A DNA stretch of 64,000 nt, taken from contig JBITNC010000001.1 of NCBI GenBank assembly GCA_050084985.1, positions 179,118,001 to 179,182,000 of the forward strand. Direction: 5' to 3'. The DNA comes from Nageia nagi (lineage: Eukaryota; Pinophyta). The notes under the pieces are model-generated. The model ran no database searches. It saw nothing but the letters and a program-made list of their open reading frames with translations, and was not told where the DNA came from. The position numbers were made by a program, and so were the translations under genes. Of this stretch, positions 1 through 10,030 are shown piece by piece; the stretch's first letter is position 1; every line of letters starts with the position of its first letter.

Positions 1-222
1 CTGGATGTCACATTCTCAGGGGGAGTGTTTAATTTTTTCCTTCCTATATTGCTTCTGTGTATCTTGTTCTTGTATACATACTACTGATTTCCTGAGAATG
101 TCATGCATGGACTCAGGGGGAGTCTGTAAATGCCCTTTGTTATTATTGACAAAGGGGGAGAGAAATGTCCCGATGCAGGTGTCTGATCAAGTGGTGTTGC
201 CAACAATTCCAAAGGGGGAGAT
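1..222 (+). mobile_element. E1: 3' end of a copia-like internal region with four polypurine-tract copies
   Basis: This is the non-coding tail of a retrotransposon whose body lies left of the window. It contains the purine run AGGGGGAG four times, at about 18-25, 115-122, 153-160 and 213-220. The last is followed by AT and then the LTR start TGTTGAGT at 223, the usual plant copia layout (AAAGGGGGAGAT then TGTTG). Reiterated polypurine tracts before the 3' LTR are known from SIRE/Maximus-type copia elements, so that lineage is a guess. The 77-residue open frame at 5-238 has no recognisable domain and runs into the LTR, so I do not treat it as a gene. Confidence 0.72.
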
Positions 223-230
223 TGTTGAGT

Positions 231-660
231 ATGTGTGATTGTAATTGTTGTCAACAAGGTTTTGATCAGGTTCCGAAGGTTTGACTAGGTTCCAGAGGTG
301 AAGTGTGATTGTAATTGTTGTCAACAAGGTTTTGATCAGGTTCTGGAGGTTTGACCGGGTTCTGGAGGTGAAGTGTGATTGTAATTGTTGTTAACAAGGT
401 GTTGATCGGGTTCCGGAGGTTTGACCGAGTTTCGGAGGTGAAGTGTGATTGTAATTATTGTTAACCAGGTGTTGATCGGGTTCCGGAGGTTTGACCACAT
501 TTCGGAGGTGAAGTGTGATTATAATTATTGTTAACAAGGTGTTGATCGGGTTCCGAAGGTTTGACCGAGTTCTGGAGGTGAAGTGTGATTGTAATTGTTG
601 TTAACAAGATGTTGATCGAGTTTCGGAGGTTTGACCGAGTTCCGGAGGTGATGAGTGATT
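231..660 (+). repeat. 70-bp tandem array at the 5' edge of the E1 LTR, about 6 copies
   Basis: The phrase GTGTGATTGTAATTGTTG recurs every 70 bp, with AAGTGTGATT at 301, 371, 441, 511 and 581, a first copy at about 231 and a diverged last copy at 651. Each unit carries the palindrome TTGTTAACAA (or TTGTTGTCAACAA) and two TTCCGGAGGT-like boxes about 20 bp apart. Copies differ mostly as CCGG, CTGG, CCAG or TCGG, i.e. by transitions. The first unit begins inside the LTR terminus, so the array repeats sequence from the LTR edge. Confidence 0.92.
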
Positions 661-694
661 GTAATGTTGTCAACATGTGATTTTGGTAAAGCCG

Positions 695-1470
695 GGGTTA
701 GTAAACAAAGCGTTCCGGAAGAGATGATGTCAGCGATTTTGGGCCTTCACTCAAAACCGGAGTCCGAAAGTGATGAGGTAAGCAAGGAGTGATCAAAGAG
801 CCGGAGCCAGCGAGTAAAACATTTCAGAAGTAAGAGATGACATCACGGGGAGAACGATGTTCACATTTGTGAATAGAACCAGGTTCTGGAGATGATGAGG
901 TCAGCAAAGAATGATCAAAGAGCCGGAGTCAGCGAATAAAGCATTCCAGAATGCAAAGATAAGATCGGCAAAGAGAGATTGAAATTTCGAAGTCCATAAA
1001 GTAAATGTACCAGAAGTAAAATGTTCCGAATTAAAAAGATGACATCACAGAGGATAAGATAGTCAAGTTTTGGTAAAGACCAGAGTCCGGAGATAAAGGT
1101 CCAGAGATAAAGGTCTGGAGATGATGACATCATGCGAGAAGCATTTTTACTCTACTACCGGAGTCCAGAGATGATGACATCATGGTGGAGGTGTTGAAAA
1201 GTCCAGAGATAAACGTTCAGAGATAAAAGTCCAGAGACAAAAGTCTGGAGATAAAGGTTCAGAGATGATGACATCATGCGGGAAGCATTTTTACTCTACT
1301 ACCGGAGTCCGGAGATGATGACATCATGGTGTAAGTGTTTAAAAGTTCGGAGACAAAAAGTCTAGAGATAAAGGTCCAGAGATGATGACATCATGTGGGA
1401 AGCATTTTACTCTGCTTTCAGAGTTCAGAGATGATGACATCACGCTGTATACAATAAACATCCGGCAAGC
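695..1470 (+). repeat. CCGGAG / TGATGACATCA repeat module in the E1 LTR
   Basis: This stretch is an irregular array of short phrases: CCGGAGTCC, GCATTCCGGAA-like boxes, AGATGATGACATCA, and GATGAGGTCAGCAA. The segment at about 720-960 matches, at high identity by eye, the LTRs of E9 (for example 47040-47240), although the phrases are partly reordered. Most TGACATCA and TGATGTCA boxes are one transition away from the palindrome TGACGTCA, the CRE/bZIP-type core. I saw no intact TGACGTCA here. A regulatory role is inference. Confidence 0.85.
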
Positions 1471-1479
1471 GAGATAAAG

Positions 1480-1580
1480 AGTCCAGAATTAACAGAAATA
1501 TCATTATGAAGAAGACAAAGAGTCCGGAATTAACAGAAATATCATTATGAAGAAGATAAAGAGTCCGGAATTATCAAAAA
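1480..1580 (+). repeat. 41-bp direct repeat in the E1 LTR, about 2.4 copies
   Basis: AGTCCGGAAT or AGTCCAGAAT followed by TAACAGAAATATCATTATGA recurs at 1480, 1521 and, partially, 1562, a period of 41 bp. From 1580 to 2130 I see no repeat or coding signal. Confidence 0.85.
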
Positions 1581-2132
1581 TAATCAGATACTGTCAAATC
1601 TCCAAAATTAGTGGAGAAAGAGGTACATTTGTCTAAATTGAGCAAAGGAGCGTTCGTCAGTTACAACAGATGCAGACTCAGTTAGTGAAATCCCTTTGGT
1701 GTAGGAGCAGTTTCAAACAAGGATGATTTTTAGTTTGTTTTTGATAACGTGTAATTATAGGAATAGATACTTGGGGGTTTTTCTTGATGCGTAACATTTT
1801 TCTTGGGATGAAAAAAAGAGTGTGATGAGATGGCGTGTAGTAGTGCGCAAAGAGAAGTGTGAATAGTAAAGGGCCGGAGTGGAGGCAATAGTGTGGATGA
1901 GATGTGCGTGTAGAGAAGTGCGAGAGAGGAGGTGATAGTGTGGAAGAGGGGAGTATCGGGAGAAGGTGAAGTGAGCAAACGAATATGCAGAGAGTATAGT
2001 GATTGTTTAACTATGTTACTTTGGAGCTGTGTGCAGAGAACGAATAGTGAGCATTAGAGCTAGACCATTGAGGGTCTTCTAGAACTGTATTCGGTCATTC
2101 CTTTTGAATGTTGTATCAAGTTGGTGCTTGAT

Positions 2133-2400
2133 AGCTGGAGTTGGTGCTCCAAGAAGTAGGTGCTGCTATTTCTAAAGTGGTAGTTGGTGCTACCCTTCAC
2201 AGTTGGTGCTATGAATTTGAGAGCTAGAGTTGGTGCTCCAAGCAGTAGGTGCTGCTATTCTCAAAGTGGTAGTTGGTGCTACCCTTCATAGTTGGTGCTG
2301 TGAATTTGAGAGCTCGAGTTGGTGCTCCAAGCAGTAGGTGCTGCTATTCTCAAAGTGGTAGTTGGTGCTACCCTTCACAGTTGGTGTTGTGAATCTGTAA
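2133..2400 (+). repeat. 89-bp tandem array of TTGGTGCT boxes, 3 copies
   Basis: TTGGTGCTCC occurs at 2141, 2230 and 2319, an exact 89-bp spacing, with near-identical sequence between. Each unit holds three to four TTGGTGCT or TAGGTGCT boxes on the + strand, so there is an inner repetition of about 20-25 bp. It lies in the 3' part of the E1 LTR. The box does not match a regulatory element I can name with confidence. Confidence 0.92.
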
Positions 2401-2622
2401 GCTTTCTTTAATGGCTGGATTTGGATTGGTGTCCAAGCAGTCATTTTCGGGGATGTAGCCAATCTGGTGAACCTCGTTACATCTGGTGTTGTGTGATGTA
2501 CTGGTGTGCTTGCTCATTTTTCTCTGGCTTTTAATCTATCTTTATTTAAGAAGATTGGATAGTGATTATTTTTATATACACTGATTCACCCCCCCCCTCT
2601 CAGTGTCACTCGAAGTACAACA

Positions 2623-3110
2623 CATCCACCCATTTTATGAAGTATTTTGTAGTTGTAATGATAAAATTATGGTCATATCTTGAAATAAGTTTAATTTTAC
2701 CAATAAAATCAAGTTCCCAAAGATCAAATCAAACTCTTGAAGAAACATTACCCATTTTGCAACTCTTCTAGATAGGTAACATTTGGATATAAGATATATG
2801 AGAGGATCAACTTGAGAAATGGCATATGTTGTATTTTCAAGTATGTAATGTCTTAACTTTTTGGTTGAGAAGACTATATAAAAACACATCTTTTTAATTG
2901 GAGTATACCTTTTTTTTTGTAATCAAGTAAAGTCTTACTGATATAGTAGATTACTGTTTCCTTGTTATTATAATATTTTTGAGCTAGCATTTCCCCTAAT
3001 GCACTTAATGTTGTTGAAACATAAAGTAAAAAAATCTTTTCTAAATTATAGGGGTATAAAATTGGATCATTAGTGAGGTACCTATTTATGTTTTTCAAAT
3101 CCTTTGGACA
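2623..3110 (-). pseudogene. E2: RNase H fused to integrase fragment by internal deletion
   Basis: On the minus strand, residues typical of gypsy RNase H can be read (Y-ILENTTYAISQVDP, then RRVAKWVMFLQEFDL). Within a few codons the text becomes integrase core sequence (LDFIGKIKL, then a KYF-KWVD block). The full-length relatives E3 and E7 have about 1 kb between these points, holding the rest of RNase H, the second archaeal-type RNase H and the integrase zinc finger. That segment is therefore deleted here, with the junction near 2715-2730. The E1 LTR interrupts the integrase at 2623. Confidence 0.8.
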
Positions 3111-3234
3111 CTTTTATCCCAAATGGATTTCTTACCTTTCTTCAACAAATGAGAAAATGGGGAAGTCATATCTGCTAACTGAGAAATGAATTCTCAATTT
3201 TTTTTAAATTATTAGGAGGTAAATCAATATTGTC

Positions 3235-3862
3235 TTAAACTTTCTTGGGATACACCTTTATACCTTTTTTTGAAATAATAAACCCAAGCAATTTACCTAA
3301 TGGGATTATAAATGCACACTTCTTAGGTTTCAACTTCAACTTGTATTCTCTCATTCTTTGGAAAATCTTTCTTAAATATGAAATATGATCATATTTGGCT
3401 ATGGATTTTGCTATAATATCATCAACATACACCTCAACACTATCATGGATCATATGATAGAGCATACTCATCATGAATTTTTGATAAGTTGCACCTACAT
3501 TATTTAGAATAAAAGGCATGACCACCCAACAAAGTGTGCCCCAAGGAGTAAAAAAAGATATCTTATGTTGGTCATCCTTGTTGATCCTAATTTGATTGTA
3601 GCCAAAAAAATCCATCCATAAAAGACATAATATCATGGTCTACTATTGAATCTACAATCATATCAATGTTAGATAAAGGGAAAGCACCTCTGGGACATGC
3701 CTTGTTGATATCCCTAAAATCTATACATCTTATTTCACTACTAGGCTTAGCTATAGGTACAATGTTAGAAATCCATGGGGAATAATCAACAAGTTCAATA
3801 AAATTAGTAGCAAGATACTTTTCTATTTCCTTTTTAATAGCAAGGGCTACCCTAGGATGCAT
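3235..3862 (-). pseudogene. E2: reverse transcriptase domain, Tat-lineage Ty3/gypsy
   Basis: Two overlapping open stretches (3587-3862 and 3235-3636) together give most of an RT domain. The N-terminal part reads IKKEIEKYLATNFIELVDYS and IVPIAKP. It is followed by DINKACPR, WLQSN/GYNQIRIN, TPWGTLCWVVMPF, the catalytic YVDDI, and LKPKKCAF-IPLGKLLGF. A frameshift near 3590-3636 breaks the frame. The same block occurs in E3, E7 and E6, and E3 and E7 are clearly the closest. The element as a whole is dead, but the YVDD motif survives. Confidence 0.9.
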
Positions 3863-4890
3863 CTTTCTAGGCTTTTGTTGGATTGGTTTTACATTTTCAT
3901 TGACAACTAGGCTATGAGTGATGAAATCAAGTTCAAGATTAGGAATATCATAATAAGACTAAGGAAAATCATCAAAGAACTCTTTTAATGATAGGAAATA
4001 CCTTTCCCATTCTTTCAAGGTTAACCAAGCTCCTATTTTGATAAATTATGGGTCCTCTTAGGTATTGATATTTACTTCTATTACTTATTCACTAAGATAG
4101 GATATTTTTTCATTGAGTTGGGGAGGCATAGGAAATGCCTCTAGTCCTTTAATGTATATATCATATATGAAAACCTCCTCATCAAAATACACTTGACATT
4201 AGATGAACCAATTTATGAGTCTCTTTTCATTACATTTTGGGAAACTCACTCCATGCCCCTAGCTTCTCAAGAATAGCATCATTATTTCTAAACATGTCCA
4301 TTCGAACCTAAGCTTTAAGAGGTAAGAATGAATCTACATAGTAAGCCTATAACTCCTTCATAGGACCATTCACCATGCCATAATGCAACCACTTGTTAAA
4401 GACATCTCTGGTGCAGCCTTGACTACTTCCATCAACATGTTGAAGAACCAAAATTGATGAGGATAAGCTAGGTGTAGACTCATCAAATCCCACACTAATT
4501 ATTCTCTTATGTTGACTCTCATTCAAAATAGGCTCTATGATACCTTACTCATTATTACCAAATACTTTTCCACACAATACTAATATGTATGCATATATTG
4601 GTTAGTGAAAGTAGAATTGGTACTATTGAAATGCATACTTACCTAACCTAAGGATTTTTTATGAAACAAAAGTTATATCTTCATTATTAAATGTATTTTT
4701 TTCTTCATGCTCTTGATAGAGAACATTGCTATTTCAATGGGGTTAGCATTTTGCTTAGGAAAAGAGTGATGGTGTGTAATTTCATCCTCCTCTAGGAAAT
4801 AACATTATGTTTTTAGGATAAAAATAGGTTGTCCAGGCTCTTTAAAATTCTCCTAGATGTTGATCTTTGATATTTTATATACTTCAATAC
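3863..4890 (-). pseudogene. E2: decayed linker between protease and reverse transcriptase
   Basis: The region aligns by position with the E7 stretch between protease and RT. Close to the RT start, fragments such as an ITHSLVVNENVKP-like block can be read, matching E3 and E7. The remainder has many stops and no domain I recognise. It is probably the poorly conserved pol linker. Confidence 0.5.
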
Positions 4891-4897
4891 CTACCTC

Positions 4898-5402
4898 TTA
4901 TAGAGTAATATTGTTGATAGGTTGTGATGCATCTTCTTTGTTTTTGACCAAATCATGAGAGATCCAAAATCTCTTAGCTACTTGATATACATTTATGGGA
5001 TTGTCTTTTGGATGATGCTTTCCTTTGTGCATAAATATAATTAATTGATGCAATATGGAAGTGATAGCCCTAATCTTATGGATCCATGGTCTACCAAGCA
5101 ATAAGTTATATAGTCATTTCAATTAAAAAATATAAACTTTTTAATGAACAATTTTATGACCTACTTCAATAGGTAGATACATATCTAATACATTCATTTT
5201 CAATATTATCAAACCCTTTTATGCTAATAATGGTTCTTTTCATTTTTACATAGATTGAAGGAAAATACTTTTGTAACAATTCAACTAAACATATATTGAC
5301 ATTTGAACTAGTATCAATCAAAGATTTTTTAACATGTACACAATCAATGTTAACATGAATATATAGTCCTAAATTCTTCTTAATAACATCTTCACTAGGC
5401 AA
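4898..5402 (-). pseudogene. E2: aspartic protease and GRPWIH block
   Basis: The 5166-5402 frame carries the protease active-site region as KSLIDTSSNVNIC, where gypsy proteases have D-S/T-G-A/S, so the glycine is replaced. The 4898-5101 frame continues with LGRPWIHKI, the conserved block downstream of the active site. A stop and frameshift near 5100-5166 separates them. The matching E7 segment is 55651-56040. Confidence 0.82.
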
Positions 5403-5439
5403 TTCACTCTCTTGGAAGGAAAGAATGTTATAAACTAAA

Positions 5440-6110
5440 TTAGTATAAAGATTAGCTACTAATTCAATAAATTTAGCAATAGGAATATTTGCATCAACTT
5501 CGATTTTTTAAGTGCATAAAAAAATATTTATATGATCAATTAACAATTGCAAAAGTTTAAAAATACTTATTTTTACATGAGTTACCTTTAGTTACTCAAG
5601 GAGTTGTTGCATACTAGAATTGTGAGGGACCTTCATTCGCCCTACTATTTCCATATTGATGCCCCCCTTAGATCTTCCTCTCCTAGTAGTGCTACATAGT
5701 TCTTGGTTGAAAATGATATTCATTATGAGGGGTTCACCTTCCTTTGAATCAACTGCATAGGCCTCATACTATATTTGATCATCATCCAATAATTTCTAGA
5801 ATTTTTTCTATGATATTTAACCTTGTGATATTTGTAAAATTCTTCTTCATTGTACCAACTAGGTTTATCATCATTAGGACCTACCTATTTTTTTGGATCA
5901 AGTTTGATTAGTCCCTTTTGTGAACAATCCTTGAACATAAAAGTAGGAGCCAAAGGTAACCTATTGTTCTTCCTAAAATTTTATTTTTCTTGATTCTTTT
6001 GTTGCTCTTTATATGGGGGTTGTTCTATGGCATGTACCTTTTTATCTTACTTTTTCTAATGTCTAACTTCCTTAGTTTCCTTATTAGGATTTTCATATTT
6101 CAAGTCACCC
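5440..6110 (-). pseudogene. E2: 3' part of gag, decayed
   Basis: Read on the minus strand, this matches E7 gag from the KYENPP block through the knuckle-like cysteine/histidine region to GRS-GN, EIVGRMKVPHN and QQLLE, with several stops. Homology to E7 stops near 6110. The 5' half of gag, the leader and the LTR expected for this family are missing, replaced by an unrelated LTR and primer-binding site. Confidence 0.65.
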
Positions 6111-6191
6111 ATATCAACTAAGCACTTATATTTTTGGATTAGCCTATTTCAAGACTCTTCAACTTCTCCAAACCCACAAGTGCCATGACCA

Positions 6192-6716
6192 TGCTCTGAT
6201 ACCACTTGTTAGGAACCCACTATTTCATAATAACAAAATTATTCAAAAATACATATAAAACCACTCTAATATGAAAATTCCATTAAAATATACAAACTAT
6301 TATAAAACACCACTTATAAATTAATTGTATCACTTGCAACACTTTGAGGGGGCACCTCCTAGAGAATAAGTTTTCTCCTCAAATGAAATATATTTCTTAC
6401 TTGATCATTACAATAGGGAAGGCCTCATATAAATAACCCTTTGTGACCCTTCACCTTCCAAACCTATTACATGTGGGATAAATACTAATATAATATAAAT
6501 AATATGTTATAGGGTCATAAAATATTGCAAGTTAGATCCTTACCCTTTCTCTTTGCTTTCTTTCATTTTTTGTCAAGTCAATCCTAGGTCTAGGTAGTCA
6601 GTATTTCATTATTAGTCACCCATTTTCCTTAATGGAGTGATTTCACTAGGATCCTAGCATTATTGATCCATTATTCACATATGTTGTGGTTAAGTTTGGA
6701 TGTAAGAATAGGGGCA
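6192..6716 (-). mobile_element. Orphan LTR with tRNA-iMet-type primer-binding site
   Basis: On the minus strand an LTR ends in CCTAACA, followed by AG and TGGTATCAGAGC (plus-strand positions 6192-6203), the primer-binding site complementary to plant initiator tRNA-Met. The plus strand therefore starts the LTR at 6206-6208 with TGTTAGGAAC. The LTR does not match the TGTTAACACC LTRs of E3 and E7. A GAGGGGGC-ACCTCCT block near 6346-6361 resembles the E5 chromovirus LTR, so it may come from that group. The far end is near 6705-6716 (CA at 6715-6716), where E3 homology starts. Only the primer site and about 80 bp of its own internal region remain. Confidence 0.6.
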
Positions 6717-6983
6717 TTACCTATGCTCCCCAACTCAGTGATGAAATATCCTATATTAGTGAAGAAATAGTAGAAGTAAACATTGGTACCCAAGAGGACC
6801 TAAAATTGATCAAAATAGGAGCTTGGTTAATATTATAAGAATAGCAAAGTTACCACCTACTATTAAAAGAGTTCTCTAATATATTTTATTGGTCTTATCC
6901 TGATATATCTAATCTTGATCCTTATTTTATCACTCATAACCTAGTTTTAAATGAAAATGTAAATCCAACAAAAGCCTGGAAAG

Positions 6984-7560
6984 ATGCATCCTATGGTAGA
7001 TCTTACCATTAAAAAGGAAATCATAAAGTATCTTACTACTATTTTTATTTTTTCTATTGATTATTCTGCATGGATTTCTAACATTGTACTAACTGCTAAG
7101 CCTAATGGTGAAATAAGATGTTGTACATATTTTAAGGATATCAACAAGCTATATCCTAAAGATGTCTTTCCTTTTCCTAACAATGATACGATTATAGATT
7201 CAACATTAGATCATGAAATTTTATCTTTGATGGATGATGTTTCTAGCTACAATTAAATAAAGATCAACATAAGACAACTTTTATTAATCCTTGGGGAACA
7301 TTTTATTGCATGGTCATGCCTCTTGGTCTAAAGAATGTAGGTGCAACTTATAAAATATTCATGGTGAGCATGTTTCATGATATGATCCATGAAAGTGTTG
7401 AGGTTTATGTTGATGATATTCTAGCAAATTCCATAGCCAAATATGACCACATTTCAAACCTAAAAATGTTTTTCCAAAGAACGAGAGTACAAGTTAAAGT
7501 TGAAGCATAAAAATTGTGCATTCACAATATCACATATTAAATTACTTAGTTTCATTATTT
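6984..7560 (+). pseudogene. E3: reverse transcriptase, decayed
   Basis: Frames 6984-7256 and 7310-7510 carry the RT blocks IKKEIIKYLTT, WISNIVLTAKPNGEIR, DINKLYPKD, then MVMPLGLKNVGATY and VEVYVDDILANS with the catalytic YVDD present. A stop follows SSYN at about 7254 and further stops break the thumb region. The protein copies DNA from element RNA when intact; this one cannot be made as a single chain. Confidence 0.88.
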
Positions 7561-7589
7561 CAACAAGCAATATATAGGTGGATTCTATG

Positions 7590-8110
7590 AAAGTTTTAGC
7601 CATTGTTGATTTACCTCCCACTAAGAATTTGAAAGAGTTGATAAGTATTCAAGGAAAAGTTTAGTTAGCATATATCACTTATCCATTTTTTCACTTATTG
7701 AAGAAAGGTGAGAAATTCATTTTGGATAAGAAGTTTTAAAAAGCTTTGGATAACATCAAAAGGTACCATACTAATGCTCTAATTTTAGTCCTCTATGATT
7801 TAGATAAAAGTTTGTTACTTTATATTTCAACAACATTAAGTGCAAAAATTTACTTGATTATGAGATAAGGTACACTCCAATAAAAATATGTGTTTGTATA
7901 TAGTATGTTCAACATAAAATTTAAGACATTACATGCTTGGTAACACAACATGTGTCATAGTTTAGGTTGATCCTTTTAGATATCTCATATCCAAATCCTA
8001 CCTATCTAGAAGAGCTACAAAATGGGAAATGTTACTTCAAGAGTTTTATTTGGTATTTATCACTTAGAAATAGATTAAGGGATAGGCTATAGTATATTTA
8101 ATTTCAATCA
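7590..8110 (+). pseudogene. E3: RNase H domain, decayed
   Basis: Fragments of the normal gypsy RNase H are readable in shifting frames: the PF-HLLKKGEKF block near 7680-7730, LDKSLLLYISTTLSA near 7800, and YLISKSYLSRRATKWEMLLQ near 7980-8040. Order and spacing match E7 57880-58300. No frame remains open through the domain. Confidence 0.7.
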
Positions 8111-8279
8111 TCCATGAAATGAAGTATCTCATACCCAAGATGAGTTCCTAGATGAAGTGGACTTTTAGAATGATCATGATCCTAGTATTAATACAATAGT
8201 CCTATGTTACCACTCTATTCCCAATCCTGAGTACCCATAAGTTCTCATTGATTTTCTAGAAAATGATGAATGTACTCTA

Positions 8280-8690
8280 TTATTTAATGGCTCAAAGTAC
8301 ATTCTTGAAGTAAGGGCTAGAATTATCTTAATCAATCCTTATTGTAATGTTATCTCTATGTCTTATCATCTAAGTTTTTACTACACTAACATTATGGTAG
8401 AATATGAGGCTCTTATTTTAGGTCTGGAGGATGTAATAATTATAAAGGTAAAGAGGATAAAAATCTTTGGTAATTATCAACTAATAGTGAAGCAAGTGTC
8501 AAACATCTACAACACCAAAGATACTAGGCTACAACCATATAAAGAAATGGTGGAAAGTCTCTTCATCCACTTTAGTGAGTATGAAATTGATAACATTCCA
8601 AGAGATAATAATATGTATGCTAATGCTATGGATAGTGACACTTCCCTTGCCTCCATTAACATATAATATGAGGAAATAATTCTTACAATA
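8280..8690 (+). pseudogene. E3: second (archaeal-type) RNase H, the Tat-lineage hallmark
   Basis: The longest open part, 8358-8666 (102 residues), reads TNIMVEYEALILGL, KRIKIFGNYQLIVKQVSN, a LQPYKEMVESL block and IPRDNN, ending in a LASI-like tail. This is the additional RNase H of the archaeal/plant type found after the normal RNase H in Tat (Ogre/Retand) elements. The motif usually read GDSQL is GNYQL here, so catalytic residues are already altered. A stop at 8664-8666 separates it from integrase. Confidence 0.82.
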
Positions 8691-8879
8691 AAAAATATAG
8701 GTAAGCCATCTCATGAGCATGTCATTAAAGATCATTGTTATGCAACTACTTGTATCAATGTATGTGAATGGTATCAAGATATTTTCAATTATATTAAATA
8801 TGATGTTGTTTCTATTTCCTTTAATCATAATGTTAGAATTAGACTTGAAAATATAGCTACCAAGTATGTCATCATTGGT

Positions 8880-10030
8880 GATTTGTTATATAAAACATCT
8901 TTTGATGGTGCTCCTCTTAGATGTTTAATGAGGTATGAAGTAGAAATGGATCTTTATCAAGATCATGATGGTGAATGTGGTGGACACTTTAGTGCTAAAT
9001 TTATTTATAAAAGGTTACTCAAATTAGGTTATTATTATCTTACTATGCTTGAATATTATGAATTACATGTTAATAAATATAAAAAATATGAAAAGAATGC
9101 TAAGCTTCAGCCTTCCCCTTCTCATGGTTTGCACTCTATTTTATGCCCTTGACCTTTTTCTATTTGAAAACTTGATTTTATTGATAATGTTAACCATGTT
9201 TCAAGATATGGTCATACATTTATCATTATAGCTATAAAATACTTCACCAAATGGTTGGACACTATACCCATGAAGTCTACAAAAGGAGGTAAGACTATTG
9301 AATTCCTTATTAGATTTATCATTTCTAGATATGGTGTGCCTTCTAAGTTGTTCATTGATAATGGTACTAGGTTTAGAGGTAATGAAGTTAATTTTTTTTT
9401 TGATAAATATCATATTGAAAGAAAATTCTCTACATCTTATTATCCCCATGGTAATGATCAAGTCGAAGAGTCTGATAAGATCATTAAGAGTATCTTATCC
9501 AAAACTATTATAAAGCATGGTAAATATTAGCATGAACAACTCCCTTATGCTTTTTTTCCTATAGAAAAAGTATTAGGATTTTTGTAGGGGAAACCCCTTT
9601 CTCCTTAATGTATGGTGATGAAGCTATAGTTCTACTAGAACTAGAGACCCCATTGCTTCATGTGTCACTAGATGGTCTCATTCCCAATGAAGATATAAGA
9701 AATGCTAGATTAGCTAAACTAGATGTCCTAGGTGAACTAACTGGTTAATCATCTTGAACACCTTCATGTATATAATTCCTAAATCCAAAAAACCTATAGC
9801 AAAAAGATCAAGCCTAAAGAGTTCAAGGTTGGTGATCTAGTTTTAAAAGAAAATGTTTCCAAAATTAAAGCTATGAAAAGGGAAAAGAAACGTAAGTTCG
9901 AACCTAATTGGATAGATCGTTATATTATCATTATAAATTATGGAAAAGGTTCATATAAATTATCCATAATCTAATGTAAATAAGAATGTAATCAAATTAA
10001 TGTTATGCATCTAAAAAAAATTTATGTCTG
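8880..10030 (+). pseudogene. E3: integrase with C-terminal region, decayed
   Basis: Frame 8883-9152 holds the zinc-binding N-terminus (HDGECGGHFS is seen; the later cysteines are lost). The 9255-9530 frame holds the catalytic core from KSTKGGKTIEFL through LFIDNGTRFRGNEVNFF to YYPHGNDQVEESDK, so the second aspartate and the glutamate region are present. From 9600 the segment decays but keeps the GDL-LKENV and EPNWIDRYI-like C-terminal blocks before a VMHLKK-like end near 10010. At least three frame breaks are visible. Confidence 0.8.

Larger units (their letters stand above)
223..2622 (+). mobile_element. E1: 3' LTR (about 2.4 kb) of a copia-like element
   Basis: The LTR begins TGTTGAGT directly after a polypurine tract and appears to end in ACAACA at 2622. 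Just before the end, at 2586-2600, is TTCACC followed by a C-run and TCT, which is common near the 3' ends of plant copia LTRs. From 2623 the sequence is the reverse strand of a gypsy integrase (E2), which sets the right boundary. The LTR is built largely of repeats: a 70-bp array, a CCGGAG/TGATGACATCA module, a 41-bp repeat and an 89-bp array, listed separately. The 5' LTR is outside the window, so target duplication and LTR identity cannot be tested. Confidence 0.7.

Noticed and set aside
5-238. 77-residue frame as a possible envelope-like protein
   Set aside because: It starts in non-coding 3' sequence with repeated purine tracts and runs across the LTR start; no membrane or glycoprotein pattern beyond a short cysteine-rich stretch.
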